Below, in pieces: positions 49,134-58,103 of a stretch of 64,000 nt of DNA. The notes under the pieces were generated by a model. It searched no databases. It was not told the DNA's origin and worked only from the letters and a program-made list of their open reading frames with translations. The stretch's first letter is position 1. Each line of letters starts with the position of its first letter. The stretch comes from Salticus scenicus (Eukaryota > Arthropoda > Arachnida > Araneae > Salticidae): NCBI GenBank assembly GCA_963930645.1, contig OZ005651.1, positions 125,393,731 through 125,457,730 of the forward strand. The letters are read 5' to 3'. The translations under genes and the position numbers were made by a program.

Positions 49134-52100
49134 ACAGATGAAAGGGCAATATATGATTTAAAGGTTGTCGCTTTTCGTTTATGTTGACATTTTGTCATTA
49201 CTGGTCCCGCGAAATCGACACCAACTTTCGAAAAGGGCCGAATGAGTGTGATTCTTTCTGAGGGTAGATTCCCCATCTTTGGAATTATTGGCTTAGCTGA
49301 CAGTCGAAAACAGAGTATACACTGTCTTAATACTGATTTTACGGTGGAGCGTCCGTGAGGAATCCAAAATTTGTTTCTAAGGAGTGAAAGTACTAAATTG
49401 AGACCAGCATGGGAGCTTAAGTTATGATAATATGTTATTATCAAGGAAGTAACGTGATTTGCTTTGGGAAGTAATATGGGGTGTTTTTCTTGAAATCGTA
49501 AGGATGGGTGGTTCCGCAGGCGTCCTCCAACACGAAGAATGGCTGCCTCATCCAGAAAAGGATCAAGACAGAATAGATGGTGTGAAGGTTTTAAAAGTTT
49601 GCCTTTCCTTAGTAAGGTAATTTCATCACTAAATTCTGCATTTTGAATAATTTTTACAAGACACATTTCCGCTTGATTTAGCTCTATGGCCTTTAAAGGA
49701 CCACTTTCCTTTGATTTGGTTTTAATTTTATTGATAAATCTCAGTACATAAGCTAGAATTCTTAAAAGTTTTAGATAGTTAGAGTATTTTGTGATATGTG
49801 ATATGAAAGTGTTATTAGAAAGTGTAGGCTTAGAACTTGAATCTGTCGAATGTTGATGAGTTTGTTTCTGAACGGAAACTGAATGTAATGTGCACATTGG
49901 TGGTAGCTCAAAACTATGGAGCCATTTTGGCCCTTCCCACCACTCAGTTCTAGCTTTCAACTTAGCCGGGGACAATTCGCGTGTGGCACAATCGGCCGGG
50001 TTTTCTTTTCCTGGGATATGTCTCCAGGATTCTAATTGAGTAAGAGCTCTGATTTTGGTGGCTCTATGGGCCACGAAACTATTTCCTTTGTTTGAAGGGT
50101 TATTTATCCAGTTTAATACAATAGAAGAGTCAGTGTACCAGTATGTCGAATGAGTAAATTTAAGGGATTTTTGAATGTTGCAAATTAACTCAGTTACGAG
50201 TACAGCCCCACACAATTCCAATTTCGGTAAAGTGAGTTCTTTTATGGGTGCGACTCTAGTTTTAGCAGCAATTAAATATACCTGAATCGTGTTTGTTATG
50301 ATCTTTAAATATGCGACTGCCGCATACGCCCTCGGAGAGGCATCACAAAAGCCATGCAGTTCAACTGTACAGTCTTTAGTATTTGAACCTACATAGCGTG
50401 GAATGGACATAGATTTAAACTCATTAATTTCATTATAAAAAGTTTTCCATTCTTGCAAAATATCTGGAGGTATAGGCTCATCCCACGTTGATTGCAACTT
50501 CCACAATTTTTGTAGAATGATTTTTAAGATGATAGTAGATGGCGAAATAATTCCGAGGGGATCATAAATTTGCGCAATTACGGAGAGCAACTGTCTTTTT
50601 GTATTAATTTGTTGATCAGCTAAGGTTCTAACTTGAAGAGTATCTTCACTTAAATCCCAGAACATTCCTAGTACTCTTTGATTTATTTTTTCTTTATCCT
50701 CAAAAAAATGAATGACCGAATTAGCCTTCTCTTCCTCTGGAATATCAGAGAGCGCTTCTGGATGGCTACAAGCCCATTTCCTAAGTTTAAACCCTCCAGC
50801 TTGCATTAGAGCCTGCAGCTCCATTATTCTATCTTTTGCTAATTGAAGGGATTGTGCCCCTGACAATAAGTCGTCGATGTAAAAATTTTCTTTGGCAATT
50901 TCTGTTGCCAATGGAAAATTTTGTCCCTCATCCTCACATAATTGCTTAAGGGTGCGTAACGCTAAATAGGGTGCACAAGCTGTTCCGTAGGTGACAGTAT
51001 TCAATTCGTAAAAGGATAATTGGTCATTGGGAGATTCTCTCCAAACAATTCTCTGGTATATTCTATCTTTTCTATCAATTAAAATTTGACGATACATTTT
51101 AGCAATGTCTGCACTGAACGCTACAGGGTTGGCTCGAAATTTTGCTAAATTGTCAAAAATATTTGACTGTAGTTTAGGACCAATATATAGAATGTCATTT
51201 AAAGATTTGTTATTTGTTGTTTTAAACGAGGCGTCAAATACTACACGTAATTTTGTTGTTTCAGAGTTTTCATTTACCACCGCATGATGCGGTAAATAAT
51301 AATGTGGCGTTTCATTAATTTTGTCTGGATTTAATTTTGTCATATGCCCCAAAGAAATGTATTCGTTCATGAAATTCGAATACTCCCTCTTTAATTGTGG
51401 GTTCTTTTTAATTTTATTTTCAATGGAAAGAAATCTTGAAATAGCACCTGACTTACTGTCACCTAGTGCCTTATCTGGCTTAAAGGGTAGATGAACTACA
51501 TATCTTCCCTGACTATTTCTTTTAGTTGTGGTCAAATAAATATTTTCCACAAGATCATTTTCTATCTTTTTTGATTCTACATTTGGAATTGATTCTGTAT
51601 CAAAAAATTTTTTTAAAGTGTTGTTGATATCATCATGAACAGTCATATGACAAGTTAAACTGATATTTGTACATTGAAAACTGTTTATTCGTCCTGAAAG
51701 GAGGTAACCCAGCTTTGTGGGGAATGCTGTAGGAGTTCCTGCTGGCCCTTGAATTGGACTGCCATTACAGATTGAGGCGACTATTTCTGCCCCAAGAAGA
51801 ATATCGATGGGACCACTAGCATAATATTGTGGATCCGCCAGTTGTAATCCCTGTATATGTGGCCAATCGTTTTGCGCTAGTTGGAAATTAGGGAGAGGTG
51901 AGGTAACCCTATCAACTATAAAAGCGCTGACTGAAAATGACTCCGACGAAAAATGCGGAGTGAATTTAAATTCTGTTTCGTTGAGAGCAGTTTCTGCTAA
52001 AACGCAATTAATCCCTATTATACTATGCGACGTGCTCCGTAAGGGCAAATTTAGTCGCTTAGCACATTCCTTAGTAATTAATGAATTTTGACTAGCATTA

Positions 52101-52294
52101 TCTATCAAAGCTTTACAATGCATAATTTTGCCTTTATTTGATTTAACCTTAATTAGTGCTGTAGATAACAAAACATTACTAGAATAAAACTGAGCACTAT
52201 TTGAAACTGAGATATCTGGCGATACATGATTCGCCCTTTCAGAATTTGAATTTCTACCATAAACATGCAGTAGCGTATAATGTTTTTTCTGCAC
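49064..52294 (-). CDS. BEL/Pao pol: protease, reverse transcriptase, RNase H, integrase N-terminus
   Basis: 1,076 codons. The aspartic protease (DUF1758-like) has its active-site region at KALIDNASQNS (D65) and a second motif DILLGAE near residue 165. Reverse transcriptase has the first aspartate in FSADIAKMYR (D396) and the catalytic YIDD at 472-475. RNase H shows D651 (GFCDAS), E693 (PKLELCGA), D722 (YTDSS) and D768 (NPADCATRE). The integrase zinc finger has H957, H962, C992 and C995, and the first integrase aspartate is D1027 (VGVDFAGP). All key residues are present. The first codons and last about 30 codons of this frame are out of the natural phase: frame changes at an A-run near 52276 and a T-run near 49150 join it to the neighbouring frames. 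Confidence 0.96.
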   Translation of the reverse strand: MQKKHYTLLHVYGRNSNSERANHVSPDISVSNSAQFYSSNVLLSTALIKVKSNKGKIMHCKALIDNASQNSLITKECAKRLNLPLRSTSHSIIGINCVLAETALNETEFKFTPHFSSESFSVSAFIVDRVTSPLPNFQLAQNDWPHIQGLQLADPQYYASGPIDILLGAEIVASICNGSPIQGPAGTPTAFPTKLGYLLSGRINSFQCTNISLTCHMTVHDDINNTLKKFFDTESIPNVESKKIENDLVENIYLTTTKRNSQGRYVVHLPFKPDKALGDSKSGAISRFLSIENKIKKNPQLKREYSNFMNEYISLGHMTKLNPDKINETPHYYLPHHAVVNENSETTKLRVVFDASFKTTNNKSLNDILYIGPKLQSNIFDNLAKFRANPVAFSADIAKMYRQILIDRKDRIYQRIVWRESPNDQLSFYELNTVTYGTACAPYLALRTLKQLCEDEGQNFPLATEIAKENFYIDDLLSGAQSLQLAKDRIMELQALMQAGGFKLRKWACSHPEALSDIPEEEKANSVIHFFEDKEKINQRVLGMFWDLSEDTLQVRTLADQQINTKRQLLSVIAQIYDPLGIISPSTIILKIILQKLWKLQSTWDEPIPPDILQEWKTFYNEINEFKSMSIPRYVGSNTKDCTVELHGFCDASPRAYAAVAYLKIITNTIQVYLIAAKTRVAPIKELTLPKLELCGAVLVTELICNIQKSLKFTHSTYWYTDSSIVLNWINNPSNKGNSFVAHRATKIRALTQLESWRHIPGKENPADCATRELSPAKLKARTEWWEGPKWLHSFELPPMCTLHSVSVQKQTHQHSTDSSSKPTLSNNTFISHITKYSNYLKLLRILAYVLRFINKIKTKSKESGPLKAIELNQAEMCLVKIIQNAEFSDEITLLRKGKLLKPSHHLFCLDPFLDEAAILRVGGRLRNHPSLRFQEKHPILLPKANHVTSLIITYYHNLSSHAGLNLVLSLLRNKFWIPHGRSTVKSVLRQCILCFRLSAKPIIPKMGNLPSERITLIRPFSKVGVDFAGPVMTKCQHKRKATTFKSYIALSSVWRQRQCILNVFQIFLQKHFSQP

Positions 52295-52955
52295 AATTTT
52301 TACAATTAATGTTTATCCTACAATTCTCCAGCCTATGATTTTGGTGTAAGCAATTTTGACATAACTTATTTAATTCAACAAGTTTCCATCTTTCTTTAAC
52401 CGGTTTTGAATTAAATGTCGGACATTTAAATAGCGCGTGACGCTCATTACAAAGAATGCACGTATTTTCCTTTTTCACAATTGTACTCAATACGTTTGAT
52501 TTCTTCGAATTAGTGAATTTTACGTCTTGTTTACATTTTATCTCTTCAACACCGCGCGCTTCGCGCTCAACGAATTTCCTAAAAAGATCAAGATCAGGCA
52601 ATTTATCACTATCCAACATTAATTCCCATCTCTGTTTTAACGATTCATCCAATTTCCCCATCATGAATTTTATTATAATTAAGTCGCTTAACGCATTAGA
52701 ATCTAAACCCAAAGTTTTTAAGTTTCTGACGGCTTCGTTACAAGTATCTAATAACTCAAGTAAAGTTTTAGCATTGTTCGCTTTTACAATTTTCATAGAA
52801 AATATTTTGTTAATTTGACTCAATGCTAATTGTCTTTTATTTTCATATCTTTCATTTAATATTTCCCAACATTGATCTAAATTTTCCTCTTTTAGAGTGA
52901 ATCCTCGAATTAATTTAGCTGCGTTTCCGCGCACTGAAGAATGTAAATATTGCAC
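52254..52955 (-). CDS. BEL/Pao gag, C-terminal half with zinc knuckles
   Basis: 233 codons. The first two thirds resemble the capsid-like helical part of BEL/Pao gag (DUF1759-type), e.g. ENLDQCWEILNERYENKR and LEL-DTCNEA-R segments. The end carries CCHC knuckles for RNA binding: CILCNERHALFKC and CQNCLHQNHRLENC, followed by CKNC. The listed methionine is internal to the natural gag, because it enters from the upstream frame after a break near 52958. The last dozen codons run out of phase, where pol continues in another frame across an A-run near 52276. Confidence 0.92.
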   Translation of the reverse strand: MQYLHSSVRGNAAKLIRGFTLKEENLDQCWEILNERYENKRQLALSQINKIFSMKIVKANNAKTLLELLDTCNEAVRNLKTLGLDSNALSDLIIIKFMMGKLDESLKQRWELMLDSDKLPDLDLFRKFVEREARGVEEIKCKQDVKFTNSKKSNVLSTIVKKENTCILCNERHALFKCPTFNSKPVKERWKLVELNKLCQNCLHQNHRLENCRININCKNCAEKTLYATACLW

Positions 52956-53407
52956 AGTTTTTCAATTTTGGATAATTGATTATTCTGTAGAATTGTCGAA
53001 TTAAAAATTTCTTTAAAAGAAATCCAATTTTCAGTTTCACCAAAAAATCGCGGAAGATCAAATTTCGGTAATTTAATAAGAGACGATTTACCATTTTTCT
53101 CATCTTTATTTTCCGCGTGAGTATCTGAATCGCACGCGTTTACTTCTGTTTTGTCCTCTAACTCCACCAGTAAATCAAAAACCACTCCCTTATATCTCAA
53201 ATACATATCCATATAATCCTCATTCTCTTTAGCGGAAAAATTTTTAAATATTGCCGCGATTTCATGATCATACGATTGAACTTTGGTTTTTAATAATTTA
53301 ACCTTAGATTGTTCATCTTTACTACACCCCTTTACTCTATCTCTAAAACTATCGGTTTCCTTACATAAATTTTCAAATAATAAAACTTGCTTAGATAATT
53401 TCGACAT
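52910..53407 (-). CDS. BEL/Pao gag, N-terminal part
   Basis: 165 codons beginning at an ATG about 240 bases inside the 5' LTR, the natural gag start. The N-terminal 100 residues are helical and charged. Residues about 110-150 (IKLPKFDLPRFFGETENW) match the conserved start of the DUF1759 gag domain. The final dozen or so residues are frame-shifted, because the frame change near 52958 moves the coding into the next gag entry. The expected single gag-pol frame of this superfamily is therefore split in this copy. Confidence 0.92.
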   Translation of the reverse strand: MSKLSKQVLLFENLCKETDSFRDRVKGCSKDEQSKVKLLKTKVQSYDHEIAAIFKNFSAKENEDYMDMYLRYKGVVFDLLVELEDKTEVNACDSDTHAENKDEKNGKSSLIKLPKFDLPRFFGETENWISFKEIFNSTILQNNQLSKIEKLCNIYILQCAETQLN

Positions 53408-53560
53408 TTTAGAATATATAAGTTTAAATACACATAACTATAGGCCTTCGAATTACAGAACAAACATTCAAGAACAAAAATAAATCATTTTAAGAATAAA
53501 TGATTACGAATAAGAATAAGAATAAGAATAACAAATACATATTAAATATATATAGTTTTT

Positions 53561-53607
53561 TTTTTTTTTTTTTTTTTTTTTAATGTATATATATATATAT
53601 ATATAAA
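53561..53607. repeat. Poly(T) and (TA)n in the BEL leader
   Basis: A T-run of about 22 bases followed by TA repeats lies in the untranslated leader between the primer site and gag. It is probably length-variable. Confidence 0.9.
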
Positions 53608-53623
53608 TCATCGATAGCCTCAT

Positions 53624-53640
53624 GGCTCAAGAACGGACCA
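53624..53640 (-). other. Putative primer binding site of the BEL element
   Basis: In the sense strand, TGGTCCGTTCTTGAGCC begins six bases inside the 5' LTR. A start with TGG is as expected for pairing with a tRNA 3' CCA end. I could not assign the tRNA. Confidence 0.5.
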
Positions 53641-53646
53641 AAAACA

Positions 53647-54222
53647 TGTTGATTAATTATAACTAGACTCATGCATAAAGAATTGACCTGCATCAAAAAC
53701 ATTTTATTAAAACAAAACTAAGTTTTAGCATGCATAATATTAAGTTAAATCTAACTCACCTCTCTCCTGTATTTCCCAGATGCTTGAAGTAAATGGAAGC
53801 CACTCATGAAAAGAGATGCGAAGTCAAATCACTGATATACTTGATTTTAATTATCGAATTTAATAGAGAATCTTGATGAACAAAAAAACAGAATCTTTCA
53901 AGTATTTGAGCACAGGATTAAACATTTCGAATACGTATAAAGGCATTTTTTTTATGCCTTGAATGAATTATAAAGAATAAACAGAATAATACTTATTATT
54001 TGCATAATATAACAATTAATGGATTACTTGGCTGTACGAATGCAGCCTGAATATTAGAATGTCAATTCAAGAATAAAGTTACTTCCGTTTTTCGAATAGT
54101 TCAGAGAGAAAACCAGAATCAATAATAAAAAAAGAAAAAGAATGAGTTTTGTTTCTCTCTCTGGTCACATGACTGTCTACTTCTGATCGGCTGTCGCCGT
54201 CACCGCTTCCCATGAATCAACA
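53647..54222 (-). repeat. 5' LTR of the BEL/Pao element
   Basis: 576 bases, near identical to 47717-48291. It should contain the promoter for the minus-strand transcript; no core promoter element could be singled out by eye. Confidence 0.97.
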
Positions 54223-54597
54223 CCAACCTTCCTGCGCGCGCATCCCATTCGCGAGTACAAAAGGCGAGTAACTCTGTAACAGCTCATTAGCTCGTCAGCT
54301 TCTTTTACGTTTTATGCTGCTTATTGCTTTAGCATTTTCTGGATTTTGCCTGAGCTCAGCCGATTCTTTTCACGCTGCTCTCACGTCTACTTGCTTTCTC
54401 TTAGTTCATACTTAGTACGTTTTCCTACATTGGTACGAACTAACCAAGTTGGTTCTTATTCCGTAGCACTTTTTTAATGCTACTTTTGTAAATTAATATT
54501 GAAATTTTATCCCTGTTTGTTTACCCTTCTGAATTTTATTTTCAATTGAAGTCATCACAGGGATCAAATTGTCATACTTTCCAACCTGTAAACAGAC

Positions 54598-54735
54598 ATG
54601 CCTAGTTTTACAAATGAAGAGTACGCGGATATGCATTTTGTGTATGGATTTTGCGATGGAAACTCTCGGAGAGCCGAAGAAGAGTACCGTCTGCGATATC
54701 CACATCGTCGTGCGCCCAACCGTGGCAGATTATGA
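54598..54735 (+). pseudogene. Truncated DUF4817-like transposase start
   Basis: From an ATG at 54598 the plus strand encodes 45 residues. They include TNEEYADMHFVYGFCDGNSR and AEEEYRLRYPHRRAPNR and end at a TGA just before the right-hand terminal repeat. The pattern (EEYADMHFVYG, then GN-R-A---Y--R-P-RR-P-R) matches the N-terminal helix-turn-helix DUF4817 domain of arthropod IS630/Tc1-related transposases. In an autonomous element several hundred codons would follow; here the coding runs straight into the terminal repeat, showing a large internal deletion. Confidence 0.75.
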
Positions 54736-54749
54736 CAAACTCACCCTGC

Positions 54750-55140
54750 ATATATATATATATAAATAATAGATATCGTAATAAAATTTAATCTTAAAAT
54801 TTAGCAATTAATAGAACTAAAACAATAACAGCACACTAAAATATAGAACTGAATTTAACATAGAGGAAAGAATTACACAAAAAGTTGCGATATAGATTAA
54901 GAACCAATGAGTTACGATAGTAACATGAAATACTTACACCGACCTGAATGATAATAAAAAAAGACCATTATACTTATGAGAGAGAAAAACATATAAAAAA
55001 TCACAGAATTAATTGGATGTAAATTATTAAAGTTAGAAGCATACTTTTCAAGGGGCGCATACTTCATAAAGCTGTGAAAACTGCAACGATTTCGTAAAAC
55101 GATATAGCTATTCATAGCAATTTATATCATTTCACGCCCC
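54750..55140. other. AT-rich DNA, no gene seen
   Basis: No recognisable coding frame or element ends. Confidence 0.55.
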
Positions 55141-55460
55141 GATCGATGCAGTAAGAACAATAAAGAATGAGAAATATGTGAAATATTAAATAAAAACAAA
55201 GACTAAATAAAGATTAATTAAAAACTTAATTGAAACCAAAGTGATATCATGAAAAAAGCTGAGTAACCACATGCATAACATTTAACACCAACTGGGGAAA
55301 GATCGATGCAGTAAGAACAGTAAAGAATGAGAAATATGTGAAATATTAAATTAAAACAAAGATTAAATAAAGATTAATAAAAAACTTAATTGAAACCAAA
55401 GTGATATCATGAAAAAAGCTGAGTAACCACATGTATAACATTTAACACCAACTGGAGAAA
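55141..55460. repeat. Tandem duplication, 2 x 160 bases
   Basis: Both units begin GATCGATGCAGTAAGAACA (55141 and 55301) and end near CACCAACTGG(G/A)GAAA. They differ at only a handful of positions, so the duplication is recent. It is non-coding. Confidence 0.93.
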
Positions 55461-56146
55461 AGAATGATGCCAAAACCTAAATTGAAGTAATATAAAAGCT
55501 CGACAGTTATCGATTAATCGAATATACTTCAGAGCATTTTTATTAAAGATAAAAAACACAGAGTAAAGATTAAATGATAATGTTAAAATAGATTTTAGAG
55601 TTAATTAAAATTAAAACTAGTAGAGTTAAATTAAATCGTACCAAATACATTAATAATTAAATCGTTTAAGTGAAGGACTGAAGAAGGGAGGCATAAGACA
55701 TCAGAGTGCCAGCGCCATCTTTCGGTTAGCTTTAAAAACATTAAGTCAGTTAAATAATTTCAGGAAAATAAGCCAATGCAATAAGGAGTGTAATTAAGAT
55801 ATATTTACTGCAAGATTAAGATAATTTAGAAGTATTGACTGCAGGATTAACATAATTTTTAGCACCAATCAAGAAATAAGAAGAATTTTTAGCACCAATT
55901 AAGTATTAAGAAGAATTGAACTTATGATTAACCCAACATTATATATATATATGCCATTTTTAAGAAGTTAAACAATAAAGAAAAACCCGATTCTCCGATT
56001 TCCATCTCATTTTTACAACATTAATTTCTATCCACCCTTCAATATTTTAGAAAGAACGAGGCATGGATTAAAGTTTTAGATAGACTAAAACGCACTCAAA
56101 GACTCATTCGCTAACTGCAGAAAGGGCATTTTTGCAAATTTCACAG

Positions 56147-56185
<39 letters not shown>

Positions 56186-56298
56186 GCTTAATACAAAAAC
56201 ACTAATTCAAATTATTCTGTATTTTGATTTAAATAAAAATTTTCTATCTATAATAAAGGATGAACTTATTCAGTTAGACTTAATCGATGCAATAAAAC

Positions 56299-56300
<2 letters not shown>
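55461..56300. other. AT-rich DNA with homopolymers
   Basis: A poly(A) of about 33 bases lies at 56151-56182. A short repeated phrase TTTTTAGCACCAATYAAG occurs at about 55856 and 55885. No gene is recognised. Confidence 0.55.

Positions 56301-56343
<43 letters not shown>
56301..56343. repeat. Poly(T) tract, 43 bases
   Basis: The longest homopolymer in the window. Confidence 0.95.
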
Positions 56344-56350
<7 letters not shown>

Positions 56351-56495
56351 GCAATAAATGATGTACACACAAACACATACATACTTATATATTAATTTTT
56401 AAATCTTTTTTCTTGAAATTTGAACTCCAGACACATTATACACGTCTTTCGAAAACCTACAAAATTTGTTTAAGTTAAAATCCTTGCTCTTTGAC

Positions 56496-56880
56496 TATTT
56501 ACTGTTAAATTACTGAGTATTTCATTTCATTATTTTTCCAAAGGCAACAGAACCCCACTTCTCTATTTTTTGTAATAAAAAAAGCCACTCGGTTAGACGG
56601 GTGAAGCCTGTTTATTATAGGGGAGAGTGGGGATGAATGGGACATTTTTCATGTTTTTACTGATACATATACACTGTTACATATACACTATTTACTGTAA
56701 AATTACTGAGTATTTCATTTCATTATTTTTCCAAAGGCAACAGAACCCCACTTCTCTATTTGCTGTAATAAAAAAAGCCACTCGGTTAGACGGGTGAAGC
56801 CTGTTTATTATAGGGGAGGGGTGGGGATGAATGGGACATTTTCATGCTTTTACTGATAACGTTTACCATATGTAATTCAG
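56496..56880. repeat. Tandem duplication, 2 x about 193 bases
   Basis: The phrase AGGCAACAGAACCCCACTTC at about 56542 recurs at about 56734, and both units end in GTGGGGATGAATGGGACATT. Identity is high. The unit contains AAAGCCACTCGGTTAGACGG. It probably duplicates the end of a DNA element (see the GGGGATGAATGGGA motif entry). Confidence 0.9.
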
Positions 56881-57925
56881 AATTTTGACACATTGCTCAT
56901 AAGCACACTTCAGTAATCAGTTACATATACGCATACTAACTTTAATAAAAATGTATCATTTTTAATTAATAATAATTTTTCTTTACATGATTGTGCATTA
57001 TCCCATTCATCCCCACCTATGGGGATGAATGGGACAGGACTGGAGTTAACAAAGAAAAGAAAACAAAATAGAAATGAAATAAATTTTTAAAGTTAAATTG
57101 GTTAATGTGATTTTGTTACACACTATGATTTTACTGAGATTAACATAAACTGATGTATTGACTCAAATTAACATCAAAAGGCAAAAATCTTTGGTTCGCA
57201 CAGTTCCTAGTGCTCTAGGCTTTGGTAATTTAATCTAATAAGATCTAATCTAAAAATAAATAAATAAATAAGGCACTAGAAAGAGATAAATCATTATAAT
57301 AGAGTACAAATTATCCAGATAAATTTTTGTTTCCGACTGATCGGGAAAAATTAGCATTCTATTCGGTATTACATTAATAATCACCAGGATTTATTTAAGT
57401 ACAGTCGGTAACAAAAGTGTCCGAACACTAGCAAAAATTCCTATATAAAAAAAGTACGCTTAATACAGTTTTTCTAAATAAATCCTTGTCGAATCCTGTT
57501 CTTAGACTGACTAAGAACAGGATTCGACAAGGATTTATTTAACAAAACAGTATTAAGTGCACATTTTTTACATAGGAATTTTTACTAGTGTTCGGACACT
57601 TTTGTTACCGACTGTAGCTTGATTGAAGTGATTTTAATCAAAATTTTATTAGTTTATTTATTTAATTTTTTTTTTATATATTGATTTAATTTGCATTGAA
57701 TATTCTAACTTATAATATTTTTTAATCATAATTATTATAAACAAAAATCATAACAAGTAATTTCAATCTATTTTTCTCTAAATCTATCCTACTACCATGT
57801 TATAACTACTGAACTACAGCTTATAAAAATATTAAAAATCTATTTAAGATTTGTTTTAATATAATTCTTGTGTGCAATTTTAAATTAGCACATAGTAGGG
57901 AATGCCCCATTCATCCCAACCACCG
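56620..57925. mobile_element. DNA element remnant with GGGGATGAATGGGA termini
   Basis: GGGGATGAATGGGACA occurs at about 56630 and 56823, and again at about 57019. Inverted copies occur at about 57001 (TCCCATTCATCCCC) and about 57907 (CCCCATTCATCCCA). The 57001-57034 pair forms a perfect short palindrome. The outer copies face each other, as transposon ends do. A CAGTCGG MITE (57402-57614) has inserted between them. No transposase is recognised inside. Boundaries are approximate, and the superfamily is not assigned. Confidence 0.5.
57402..57614. mobile_element. CAGTCGG palindromic MITE, copy 5
   Basis: 213 bases, almost fully self-complementary: CAGTCGGTAACAAAAGTGTC at the left and its inverse at the right. 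The centre GTTCTTAGACTGACTAAGAAC is itself palindromic. An exact TA duplication flanks it (57400-57401, 57615-57616). It is closest to copy 2 at 28294. It is non-coding. Confidence 0.94.
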
Positions 57926-58103
57926 CATGATCATATAAAACAGGAAATAGGCTTAATGATTTTTGGACGGCTTTGTCTATAATGGAAGGGTTATAACCTC
58001 TGTCAATTGCAATGGCTTTCAAGTATTTAATTTCAGATTTTAATAAAATAGGATTTGGACAAATATTAAGGGCACGGTTTACAAAAGTATAGAAAGCAGC
58101 CAT
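57885..58103 (-). pseudogene. Reverse transcriptase tail, Penelope- or LINE-like
   Basis: The minus-strand frame contains MAAFYTFVNRALNICPNP, SEIKYLKAIAIDRGYNPSII and DKAVQKS. The pattern HP--QK-AAF--FV-RAL-I ... L--EI--LK-IA---GYN---I matches the connector just after the polymerase domain in Penelope-like and some non-LTR retrotransposon reverse transcriptases. The catalytic part upstream is absent, and the last residues run into the GGGGATGAATGGGA-type element end. It is a short fragment with no flanking domains left. Confidence 0.5.

Larger units (their letters stand above)
47717..54222 (-). mobile_element. Full-length BEL/Pao LTR retrotransposon
   Basis: Two near-identical LTRs (TGTTGATT...AATCAACA) bound 6,506 bases. 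A perfect 5-base target duplication CCAAC (47712-47716, 54223-54227) is the size expected for BEL/Pao elements. Gag, protease, reverse transcriptase, RNase H and integrase lie in the BEL/Pao order on the minus strand. By eye the LTRs differ by six substitutions and one single-base indel, about 1 percent, indicating a recent insertion. Coding is interrupted by three frame changes (near 52958, 52276 and 49150), so this copy as sequenced cannot make a complete gag-pol. Confidence 0.97.
47109..54748 (+). mobile_element. CAGGGTGAG-ended DNA transposon, host of the BEL insertion
   Basis: The left end CAGGGTGAGTTTCACATAAT at 47109 and the inverted right end (ATTATGACAAACTCACCCTG ending 54748) form a TIR that continues to CTGCCA, with about two mismatches in 27. 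The left flank is TA and the right flank is CA, so the duplication has one change. Without the BEL element and its target duplication, the DNA transposon is about 1.1 kb. It keeps the start of a transposase (54598-54735, plus strand), so it derives from a DUF4817-type IS630/Tc1-related family. It is non-autonomous. Confidence 0.8.

Noticed and set aside
52270..52282. Programmed gag-pol frameshift at an A-run
   Set aside because: BEL/Pao elements normally use one continuous frame, and two other frame changes occur in this copy; random indel or sequencing error is the simpler explanation.
52456..52818. 120-codon plus-strand frame
   Set aside because: It is antisense to gag; codons mirror the real minus-strand gene.
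54569..54769. 66-codon plus-strand frame near the DNA element's right end
   Set aside because: It is a different frame over the same bases as the DUF4817-like start at 54598, which has the recognisable signature.
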